DNA of 64,000 bases. Source: Lepturacanthus savala. Its lineage: Eukaryota > Chordata > Actinopteri > Scombriformes > Trichiuridae. Positions 11,524-24,200 of this stretch are shown piece by piece. The stretch is from NCBI GenBank assembly GCA_030544235.1, contig CM060471.1, positions 8,706,848-8,770,847 on the forward strand, read 5' to 3'. How positions within the stretch are numbered: position 1 is the stretch's first letter; each line of letters opens with the position of its first letter. A program made the position numbers and the translations under genes. Under the pieces are notes generated by a model, which saw only the letters and a program-made list of their open reading frames with translations, ran no database searches and was not told the DNA's origin.

Positions 11524-11594
11524 ATCCAGATGTAGACAAACTTCAGATTGACAGACAGCTCATTGGTGGGCGGAGCCTGCAGTTGGAGGTGGTA
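11524..11594 (+). other. jakmip3: Probable 5' UTR part of the first coding exon of jakmip3
   Basis: A good acceptor (tctgtccacag, AG at 11522-11523) precedes the start-codon exon, so an upstream non-coding exon is expected somewhere in 8.7-11.5 kb. I could not identify that exon. Confidence 0.45.
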
Positions 11595-14500
11595 ATGTCA
11601 AAGCGAGCAGCAGGGGGGCGGGGGAAGGGGGAGCGACCCGACGCCATGGCAACCCTTCAAGCAGCCAATGAGGAGCTGAGAGCCAAACTGACTGACATTC
11701 AGATAGAACTACAACAGGAGAAGAACAAGGTGAGATCTATGTGATGTGCATAGTCTTTTTGAAGAACACATATAGCACATCCTCACCACTGAAGAGGACA
11801 CTGCCTGGACATGTTTTATATGTTATGCAAATGGAACTTTATGTAACCTTAAAACAGACTAACTAGACAGACTACTTGGGTTAGTTTGTTGCTAGGATCA
11901 GCATCTATGAGAACTGTGTGGATTCATTGTAGGACTATAAAGAACACAGCAACATGAACAAATTCTAGTGCATTTTAACACCATATTAGAACCAGATATT
12001 TCAAACTGGTTTTTATGAGATATAGTTCTTGCTCAATATAGATTAACATAGGGCCCAACACAAAACTAATTGCAACAATAATGTGTCATAGGTAACTACC
12101 TACCTCACACAGCAGTAGTATGCATGGTTCTGGTTGCTCCACAGCAGTATTAAGCCTGCCTCATTTTTTTCTCCCATATTTAGCAAAGACCCGCCCTACC
12201 TCTGATTGGCTAGTTTGGCTAGATTGGGCCTACTGTAACAGCATGCCAATGGGCTAAGGTTAGAGGTAGGGCAGGTGGCCAATCAGAGGTTGATAGGGGC
12301 GGGTCTTTGCTTGAACAACACGGGTGAGTCCCCACTGTGACCATATGTCAGAGTGTGTGTCTAAAACTGAATACTAAAATGAATGGAATAGACTCATTTT
12401 GGGAAGGAGAGGGGGTGGGGGATGATATGCAGAATAGGGCTGCTTGACTTGGGACCAGGTTTGCCTGCAGTGAACACATGGGGTGGGTGCTCTATCAACA
12501 GGGCTAAACAACTCACACTTTAGTGAGTTTTGGCTCCCTAGAGGCCACTTGAGCATGTATTTCAGCTCCTAAGAGAGCACTTTAACAAGATTTTTAGCTC
12601 CCATGAAGGCACTTTAGCACATTTTAATTTTCAAGAGGTTGTAATGTTTGATTTTGATACCAGGGGGCACTTGCATGCATCCCACCCCCCACCCCCCGTG
12701 CATGCCACTGGTGATTACTGTAGTGGTGTGTGCTGTACCATGACTACTGACTACTACCACACTACAATCACTGCTTGTCTGTCCCTGGTCCTCTCTACCT
12801 GTCTGTCTCCAGGTGAGTCGTCTGGAGAGGGAAAAGAGTCAGGAACTGAAGGCGGAGCATCACCGGGCAACAGTTGCTGTGACGGAGCTGAAGACCAAAC
12901 TACACGAGGAGAAGCAGAAGGAACTGGCTGTTACCAGGGAGACGTTACTACGGCAACATGAGATGGAGCTAATGAGAGTCATCAAAATCAAAGATGGAGA
13001 GATTCAGCGTCTAAACGGATTGGTGCTAACGCTGCGGGATGGATCTGCCGATAAGGTAAGCCCTGATTCTAATCTATTGATTACTGAAACAATTAATTAG
13101 TTGTTGGGTTAATGAAATGGTGTAAAATGTCATCCACTGTTTCCCAAAGCTAAAAATTCAACCTAAAATGTATTTTTTTTGTCTAGACGAATAGTTGACA
13201 ACCGAAAGATCATCACTTTACTATTATAAAAGACTAAAGGAACCAGAGAATTTGGACATTTTCTTCTTAAAAATTACTCAAATCGATTAATTGAAAATAG
13301 TTGGTGTTTAATGTAATAGTTGTAAACTAATGACATAATCAAAAAATTGTTGTCTGCTTGTTTACCTGTCTGTCTGCACTCTGAGTTGAGAGGAAAATAA
13401 AACATCTGTACTTCTTCAAATCCATCCATCACCTACTTATCCAGGTTTTAGTGTCAGCCAATTAACTAAATTAGCTCCTACGTTCTTTGAAGAAGCTTCA
13501 TTGTCCTGAACCTCCTTGAGGATCCAGATGTGTCTCCATATAATCCCTCTAGTGTGTTCTGGGTCCAGGGCCTGATGGGATGTAGAATCCTTCCTGGGTC
13601 TCGGATCTGTTTCCCGATGTGAGGATCTGAAAATCAGTTTTCTCCAAAACATATACTGTGAATCCTCAAACTCACAAACAGCCTAAAAACCAAACTGTAA
13701 GTTATATCCAAGGATGGAGATCAATCATCTTCATTGATGTTGATGCCACTCTATCAGGACTCCCTCACAGTCTCTATTAATACCACTGTCAATACTTTTT
13801 CATTATTTCTTTATATTGCTGGAGAACAACTTCAATTCTCATCCAAACAATTGGATTCATTCAAGTTTGTTGTTAAAAACAAACCTTTCCAAAATTAACA
13901 TTTGAAAACTTGATGTTTCATTTACTTTCTAAAAATAATGCATTTAAGGGCCCGACTGTGAATCCGTTGCTAATAGTGCAATTATATTCTTATTCTTTAA
14001 ATTTATTACATTGGCATGGATGGATGAAATTGCCTGAGAGGCCAGATGTGGCCCACGGACCACCAGTTTGGGGCCCCTGATGTAGATGTAAAATGGGTTA
14101 TAGCTTTTGTCCCTTGACCACAGAACAGGAAGTAGATGTTATTATATTTCATGTTATGAATTTCAGATTAAAGCATATGAACAAACCGATCAGGTGTGAA
14201 GGGTAAGTTAACTCCAACCCTTTCACTAACAGTCTGTACGGCTCCACAGGTGCGGAGCGCCCTGCTGGCAGAGGTGGAGGACACGAGGAGGAGCTGGGAG
14301 GCGGAGCGATGTCGCCTCCAGCAGGAGGTTCAGGAGCAAAGAGGAGCAAAGAGGGGAGCAGATGAGGCTCTGGCATCGGCTCAGCAGGCCTGCCAGGCCC
14401 GGGCAGCTGAACTACGATCAGCTCATCACCAACACCAGGAGGAGCTCAACCGAACCAAGAGAGACTGCGAGAGGGAAATCCGCCGACTAGTACGAGTAAC

Positions 14501-17500
14501 ACACACTCACATGACTTTTAACATACATGACTGTTAACACACGTAGCTGATAATATACATGACTGTTAACACGTGATCGTTAACATACATGACTGTTAAC
14601 ACACGTAACTGTTAATATACATGACTGTTAACACACATAACTGTTAATATACATGATTGTTAACACACATAACTGTTAATATACATGATTGTTAACACAC
14701 ATAACTGTTAATATACATGATTGTTAACATGTGATCATTAACATACATGACTGTTAATACATGTAACTGTTAATATACTTGACTGTTAACACACATGACT
14801 GTTAATACACAACTGTTAACATATATGACTGTATACCTGACCATTAACATATATTAACATATGTATGTACATATGACTGTTAACTTTCGTCACTGTTAAC
14901 ATACATGTGACCATTAACATACATGACCGTTAACACATGTGGCCATTAATGTACATGATTGTTAATACATGTGAGCATTGACATAGATGACTCTTAAAAT
15001 AAAAGTGATCATTAAAATAGCATCTCACTGGTAGCACACCCGTGACTGTTAACATGCACGTGACTATTAATACATACATGACCATTGACACAGGTGACCG
15101 TTAACACGTGACCCTAAATATATAAAACTGTAACACACATGTAACCATTCATACACATATGACCATTAACATACAAATGCCCATTAACACAAATATCACC
15201 ATAAGAATACATGACTCTAAACATACATGTAAACATATATAACTACAAACATACATGTGACTGTTAACACACAACTGTTCATGTTTGGATCTCGAGCAGC
15301 AGATTTAAAAACCTCATGATCCAAACAAACTATAGAAATGAATGATACATAAATGTGCTAATGAAGATGAAACAGAGTTAATGTCCTGCTAATGAATGAA
15401 GATTATTAACATGAAGACATGAGAGAACAGAGACCGACTCAGACTGAACAATAGAACACTGCTGAGCCCCAGAGTCACACACAGGCTGATACGACACAAA
15501 CAGCAGCTCACTTCACTTCACTCAATCTGCTGAGAAAAGCAAAAATAACAGCACAAGTTGCTGCTGAGGGGAAGAATCAGGAGGATCAGTCTGATTCAAT
15601 AAAGTTCTGATGTTAGCACCCTGGCTTACAGCCTGGTTTCCATGGAAATGGGAGAAAGCTGTAAGTTCTATACTATGATGAGTGGATAGAGACGCTGTTG
15701 CCTGTAGGAGACTGTTGTGACGTCAATATATACCTGATTCACAGCCTCCATCGTTGCTGTGAGTTGCTGCTTCCAAAAAAATTCAATAAGATTTAAAGAA
15801 GGACATTTCGAAAATATGAAAGATAAAGCATTCGTCATTTGAACTATTACAAAAATAAAACCTTTCTACATGTTTACTATATTATAATTCATTTGAGCTT
15901 TCAAATCACTCAGGACATGGACAAACATTTATTTGATGCATTTTAATGTGCAATAAACTTAAAAGCTACCACACAATAGCAATTATGTCTCATATTTCCT
16001 CTGATACATTGAGAGACGTGTTGTAATTATTTTAAAACAGACTGAACACATTGGACACAATTTCAAGTAATTTCTGCCTGTTGGAGAGAACAGAGGAGCT
16101 GAATGTGTTGCTCACATGGTCATGAATTAAATCTACTTTCTTGGTGTGTAGGTAAGTGAAATAATAAATGAACCATAATAAAACATCTTAATAAACCAGA
16201 ACATAATCAACATGAAAACAAACATCTTAAAATGCTGCCGATATCTGAATATCGAATTAAACCAACATACCGAGATGAAACATACTTGGTAGTCATATTT
16301 TTAGACACAGACTCTGCCCCTAGAGGCTCCGCCCACACTCGATCCTCACCGCCACCAACCTTTCGCTGCCCAATCAATTTCTCAAAACTCCACACGCTGC
16401 TCCTTCTCCTGCTGCCGATCCTTACAGTGGCACTGTCCACTTGCCCAACAGGGCGAGTTCACACAATCTGGAGTTTACCTGTGATCTGAGTTCACGCAGG
16501 TGAGTTCCTGCAGGTCGACTCACCTGGAGCTTCTGAAACACACCTGCAGAGCACCTGAGTTTAACTGCAATAAAGCAGAAAAGTGTAACAGAGGATAGTG
16601 TAACAGGATGAGATCCAGAGACACCAGGAAGATTCATTTTAGATTCATGACAGTTTTACACAAAACTGAAACCCCGCCCCTAACCTGTCTGTCTACCTGT
16701 CTATCTGACTAACCCAGTCTATCTGACTCACCTGTCTGTCTACCTGTCTATCTGAGTTACATGTCTGTCTACCTGTCTATCTGACTAACCCTGTCTATCT
16801 GACTCACTTGTCTCTCTACCTGTCTATCTGACTAACCCTGTCTATCTGACTCACCTGTCTGTCTACCTGTCTATCTGACTAACCCTATCTATCTGACTCA
16901 CCTGTCTGTCTACCTGTCTATCTGACTAACCCTATCTATCTGACTCATCTGTCTGTCTACCTGTCCATCTGACTTACCTGTCTGTCAACCTGTGTAGATG
17001 GATGAGATAAAGCTGAAAGACAGAGCTGTGTATTGAATAAAGTTTACCTGACTAACCCCACCCCTAACCTGCCTGTCTTACTGTCTGACTAACCCTACCC
17101 CTTACATGTCTGTCTACCTGTCTAACTGACTAACCCTGTCTCTTACGTGTCTGATTTTCTGATTTTTGTCTATCTGACTAACCTTGACTCTTACCTCTGT
17201 CTTCCTGTCTCTTGGACTAACCCTGCGCCTTTTCTGTCTGTCTACCTGTCTATCTGACTAATCCCACCCTTTTCCTGTCTGTCTACCTGTCTTTCTGACT
17301 AACCCTGCCCCTTACCTGTCTGTCTACCTGTGCAGATGGATGAGATAAAGCTGAAGGACAGAGCTGTCAGTGTATTGGATAAAGCGCTGGGGCTTCAGGC
17401 TGGCCACGCCCACCGCCTTCAGCTGCAGACTCAGGCTGCCGAGCAGCAAATCGCAGCCCTGAGAGATGCACAGAGGGTGGGGCTAAACCACCCTGGCCAC

Positions 17501-20171
17501 ACCCCTAACTCCACCCCTAACAATGCTCCTCATATTGTAAGCTCCGCCTCTTCCTGCTCGTACAAACTGCATGTTCCTGTTCACCTCACGTTACAGTTTA
17601 CCCCCAACATGTTTACTTCACCATGACATCACGTCAAGCTCCGCCCCCTTCAGAGTCCTTATTACATCATCAAGTACATGACCACAGCTGCATGACTGGT
17701 CCTTGACGCCTGTTCAGTCATGTGACCAGGTTTTTTTGTTTTTTTTTCTTTTCTGGTTTGATAACTAAGAGTTTCAGACTTGTAAACAGCATTTAAAACA
17801 TCAATTTCAAAATACTAGAGATCTGAAAGATGCAATATATCAAACTGAATAATATTTTAGGTGCCATAAACCTTCAGTCTAGTGAAAATTCAATGTGTTG
17901 ATAAGTTTTAATCACAAAGCAAAAGGGGAAGGACTTTAATGGAAAAGCCAAGCTCTGTTTATTGAGGACTGATGTTCAACCTGTCAGTTGTCACTCTGAA
18001 GGATTCTGACCTGCGTCAGATAAAATACTGTAAAAACAAAAATATCTTTATGCGGTTCCAAATATAAAAGGACCCTGAATGTTCTGTAAAACCTTTCTGA
18101 AGATAAGAAAGTTCTTCAGACTTTTGCTGTTAAAGTTTCCATCCATGTTTGTCCAAAGAGAAGATTGTCTTCATCCCTGAAGCCAAAAACGATGAATCAG
18201 TTTACAAACTACAATGATTCAATTAAGTAATTTATTGCTTCATCATTACAGCTTTAATATATAAACTCTATTATTCTATCAATTATGTTTATGGCATGAA
18301 GTTTGGTCTCCTCATCAACTGCTCTGTATGAATATGCATGATGTAATATGATTACGTGTGTGCATGTGTGTGTGTGTGTGCGTGCATGCGCAGTTTCAGG
18401 ATGACCGGGACACTAGGAGGTTTCAGTTGAAAATCGCTGAGCTGAGTGCTGTTGTCAGGAAGCTGGAGGATCGAAACGCTCTGTTGTCTGAAGAACGCAA
18501 CGAACTGGTAAAATCTTCCTGGGTTTTATGTATTTTATATATTTTCTGTATTTTATATATTCTAATACATTTTCTGATATATTTGATGTATTTCCTAAGT
18601 TTGAGATATTTTCTGTTCTGTGTTCTGTATTTATATATTTTCTTTTTTTGATATTTGTTCTATTTTCTGTGTTTAATATATTTTGTGATCTCTGTAGCTG
18701 AAGAGGCTGAGGGAGGCAGAGAGTCAGTTTTTTCCTCTTCTGGACAAGAACAAACGTCTGAGCAGGAAGAATGAAGAGATGGCCCTCGCCCTGCGTCGCC
18801 TCGACAACAAGCTTCGCTTCGTCACCCAGGAGAACCTGGAGATGGTAACTATGGTAACCCCTGACCCTGTACTTTACCTGACAGCACACGGACAAACAGC
18901 CTAAGTGCTGCTTCTGTCCACTTACACCACATAAAACTCAGGTCAGGCACAGAACCATTCCAACACATTCCTGACCACAGCCACCAGTTACTGTAGTAAC
19001 AGCTGTTTTTGTTATGGTCCACAGAGGAGACCCAGCTCACTGAATGACCTGGACCGCAGCCACTCCAGCAGTTACCATGGTTACAGCCAGGAGGACAGAG
19101 AGATGGAGTTCCTACGTCTTCAAGTTATGGAGCAACAACACATCATAGATGACCTGTCAAAGGTACTACTACTATTACTACTGATACTACTATTACTAGT
19201 ACTGGTACTACTATTTATACTACTACTGATACTATGAGTGCTAGTACTGTTAATACTACTTATACTACTGATAAAACTAATGCACTTTATTTAAAATAAT
19301 TTCCAGGCTCTGGAGACAGCTGGTTATGTAAAGAATGTGATAGTAAGTATTGAGTAGTATTACCTACTTAGTACTCACATCAGAAATACTTCATGTCACA
19401 TCAGAAACACTTGATGTTATATCAGAAATACTTCATGTCACATCAGAAACACTTGATGTGTATGTCGGGATTAACTCTTCAACATTAACATGTTTGTGTT
19501 TTAGGAGAGAGACATGTTGCTTAGATACAGACGACAGGACTCTACAGTGAGGAGGAAACGAACCTTCAGAGCCTGCAGGGTGAGACTGTCTGTCTGCAGC
19601 TGCTTGATACCACAAAACAACCTGCTGTGGGTTAACTGGATTTTGTGTGTGTGTGTGTGCGCGTGTGTGCGTGTGTGCCTGCATGAGAGCAGGTCATCGA
19701 GACATTTTATGGCTATGATGAAGAAGCATCAGTGGATTCAGACGGATCATCTTTGTCCTTTCACACTGACCGAACCCCTGACACCGAACCAGATGAGGTA
19801 CACACACCTGTACCTGCACACACTTGAGCATACCTGTACACACCTGATAACTGTTTTTGTGTTCCAGGTGTGTGTACGTGAGGAGGCAGAGCTACGTTAC
19901 CGTCAGCTGACTCAGGAGTATCAAGCACTGCAGCGAGCGTATGCTCTGCTGGCAGAGACGAGCGGAGGAAACTACGACGCTGAGAAGGAGATCAAGGTGA
20001 GACCTAACGGGTCTACAGTTCTGTTAACTGTAGAGGATCAGAGCTCTAAAAGATATATCCCTGTGTTTCAGACCAGAGAACAGCTGCTGGCTGAAATCAG
20101 TCAATATCACACCAGAGTTGCAGATCTGGAGTCAGCACTGAAACAACAAGGACTGGTAACACACACACTCA

Positions 20172-20206
<35 letters not shown>

Positions 20207-21223
20207 ACACACACACACACACACTTAAATAAAATGAAATGTATGATAAACATATGGAGGGATCAGAGAGTGGTTGATGACATCTATCAGGGATGGAAGC
20301 TCAACATACACAGAAACAAACACTACGATTGGTCCTTAGACCAGGTGAGATCATCTCTGCATTCTGATTGGTTCTAGGAAATACTCCTGGGTGTCTCCAT
20401 GCTGGTCAGATGAGCAGAGAACCAATGAGAACGTGACAGAGGTAGAACAAACTGTAGAGTGTAAACTAAACCAATCATGAGCCATAAAGAGACAAACAGC
20501 AGAGTCTCCTGCACTGAAACATTAAAAAAAAGCTGTCATTCCTTATCAAGTTTTGATTAATCAATTTTATCAAGTTTTCTCTCAGTTCTATAGCTTAAAA
20601 TGATAATTTGCTCTTTAAAACATTTTCCAATTCATGTTCATGGATGAACCTGTATTTGAAGTATTTTTATTAGAAATTAATTACATTGCAAATAATTACA
20701 ACTGATATTTTTTCTTTGAGACTATTTTAAATAATCAGTTAAACGTTCCAGGCAATATCACGTTGAGTCAGCCTCATATATTTGTGTAACGAAATATGTA
20801 AATTTACTACTACTAGTAAATAAACTACTTAAAGTAGATTCTATTTTTTTTTCAGTGTGTGATCAGTCAGGTAGTCACCAGGTTACATGTAGGTCAAGCT
20901 GATAATCAACAGCAGCAGGAGACACTGTGTGGCCTCTTTAGTAACAGGATGTGACATCATCTGCTCAGCTGGAGTCACTACATGTCGATTGTTGGCTCTC
21001 TGTGGTACATGACTGAACACCTCGATGTAGATCGTAGATCGTAGGACATAGATCATAGATCCTAGAAAATAGATACAAGAACATAGATCGTAGATCGTAG
21101 AACATACACATGTAGACTATAAAGAGAACAGGTCTGTTAGAGGTCTGAAATTACTGTTCAGTTGTTGACTTCTAACATTGACTGTCTCTCCTCCCGTTTC
21201 TCTCCTTCCATTTGTCTCTCATC

Positions 21224-21265
<42 letters not shown>

Positions 21266-24200
21266 CTGTCTGTTTCTTAGGATGTGAAGTGGGTGGAGGA
21301 GAAGCATCTGTTGTATCAGAGGAACCAGCAGTTGGTGGAGAAGGTTATATCTGTTTTTAATTGATAAATGTTTTGTCAGTCAGTTACTCAGACAGACTCA
21401 GACTCTGTGGTTTCTCGTGGTGGAGGTAGAGCATCTCATGTGGTTTGAGGCCTGAAGGTGGCTGGTATGTTGCAGGTGAAGCAGATGGAAGGTGAAGAAG
21501 TGCGTCTCCAGAATGACATCCAGGATATTAAGGACCAGAATGAGCTGCTGGAATTCCGGATCTTGGAGCTTGAGGTGAAAGCAGTCGGTCAGACATTCAA
21601 CTACAGCATTAAAACTAGCAGACTGACTGATGCGTGTGTCTCTGTTTCTATTGCAACACGGTTTATTATTCAGGAGAGAGAGCGCCGCTCACCGGCCATT
21701 AACTTCCAACAAATCCATTTCCCAGAGGGTCTCAGTCCTCTGCAGATCTACTGTGAGGCAGAGGGAGTCTCTGTGAGTAACACCTGTGGACACCTGAACA
21801 CACCTGAACACATCCTAACAGACATAAAGACATCTGAACGCACCTGAATACACCTGAGTGTACCTGAACACACCTGAAGACGCATATGAACACCTGAACA
21901 CACATGTGTGAACTGTGTTCATTTCCATGTCAACGTAAAGTGTTATTATTTTGAACAGGACATTGTGATCAGTGAGCTGATGAAGAAGCTGGACATTCTG
22001 GGAGATAACGCCGTAAGTGTATGTTGCATTTATTTTGTACATGTATGTGTCCGTTGTGACAACTGTTTAGATTTACCCTCCAGTGATATTGACCTTCCTC
22101 TCAGAACGTCATGCTGTTTTTGATGTGTTTACATTTTGCTGATGGACCTGTGAGACATTCGTGAAATGGATTATGTAAAGATGCTGAGATGGTGACTGAT
22201 TATTGACCATTGTTTACAGATGTTGGTGTGTTGTTGACCTTTTTTTGACAGGTTGTTGACATGTTGTTTGTGTGTTGTTGATGTATTATCAACATTTTGT
22301 TGACGTGTTGTCAACATGTTATCATTTTGTTTACGTATTGTTGACATATGGTCTTTTTTTACTGCAGAATCTGTCCAATGAGGAGCAGGTGGTGGTGATT
22401 CATGCCCGGACAGTTCTCACTCTGGCAGAGAAGGTAACAGACACACAATATGTTTACATGACACTTATTATTACCTTAATCTGAGAATAACTGGATAACT
22501 GAAGTGCATGTGAACATGTTACTCTGATTAGTTCTCTAACTCTGATCACCCAGGTAATTTAATTGGACTGCAGTTTTCTATATCATGTATATGCCTTAAT
22601 CGGTTAAACTAGAGAATGCATATGTGCATGCTCCACACTTCTCACATTGCTGTATGACCCTGGAACAAAAACACCCAAGAAAGAAAGGTCACAGAAGCAG
22701 AATACAATCACAGTGATAGCTGCACCTTATCTGCACAAAAAAGTATGTAGGCCTTACAAAAGTAAGCCCTACATTACATATGAAATGAAAAGGCCATGTT
22801 AGTATAGATCTTAATGTTTGAAAATGTCAGAGTTGTACTGATCCCCAGCTGTTTGTTTATAATGTGATGACATAATATGTGAGAAAGGGGGACATTAACC
22901 TGTTGAAACAACACATATCGCCCCCTAGTGTCGACGAGGAGGAAACGTTCCCGTCAGTAATTTGGTTTTCAAAGACAGAAGTCCAATTAGATGCTAAATC
23001 AAATTTTGAGCATAGTTTGATTAAGTTGTGATTGTAAACACACTGATAGTTTCTGATATTCTGATGGAAACACAGAACTGTGTGAATCTGACACTCACTC
23101 ATCATCATTGATCCTAAGGAACCTTCTGGCCTGACTGTTTAAAGGTTAATATCTAAAGTCACTGATTAACCTGCAAGATGTATTAAATGTGTTATGTTGT
23201 TACAGGAGCCTGTGTTGTATTATTTTTTTGACTGAGGCCAGTAACTTTCTTTTTTGTCCCCTTCATGTCCACCTGTTCGTCTCTGATCAGTGGCTGGAGT
23301 CCATTGAAGTGACAAAGTCGGCGCTGCAGCAGAAGATGTTGGACATCGAAAGCGAGAAGGTAAAAACATTCTTTAAATGACTGCCGGGCATGTCGGGCCA
23401 GTCACAAAACAATTGTCCCTTTCCTACAGATTCTACACATTCACAGATATCTGTTTATATAGATTATAAATCACAATGTCACCTTTTTCAAAATGTGGTT
23501 TTCTATCAAACATAGATGAGCGCCTATAGCATATGTCAGTATACAGGAAAGGAAATGGTCACCAAGCCAGGTACACAGCTTGCCTAATTATTATTGGAAG
23601 GTTTGTAAGGGACAGCAACTGAATCTAATGGATTCACAGTGACCTTTGACCTCTGTGAGTGTGGTTGTTGTTGTAGGATCTGTTCAGTAAACAGAAGGGT
23701 TATCTGGATGAAGAGCTGGACTACAGGAAGCAGTCGATGGATCAGGCTCACAAGGTCAGTGTGACACGTGCACAGGTAAAAACATCTGTTCAACAGGTGA
23801 CAAACTCTAACATTATTAAAGATGGAGAGAAACTGAGTGATTTTAAAATAAAAATGTGGGGTTTATTTTATAAAGGTATTTTTATTTGTGCCTTGTGTAA
23901 ACAAAAGAAAACCAATTAGAAACAGATTAAACTATCTCATGCAGAGGATCCTGGAGCTGGAGGCCATGTTGTTTGAGGCTCTGCAGCAGGAGGAATATTC
24001 CAGGATGGCCGGATTAAAGATGGAGGAGGCCCGTCTGACAGAAACTCTGACAGAGGAAGAGAGAGACGGGCTTAGAAGAGCCATGGACCAATGGAAAAGA
24101 AACGTGATGTGCGAGCTGAGAGAGAGAGACGCACAGATCCTCCGAGAGAGGATGGAACTGCTGCAGCTCACACAGCAGGTGAACTACACACAGGCATCAC

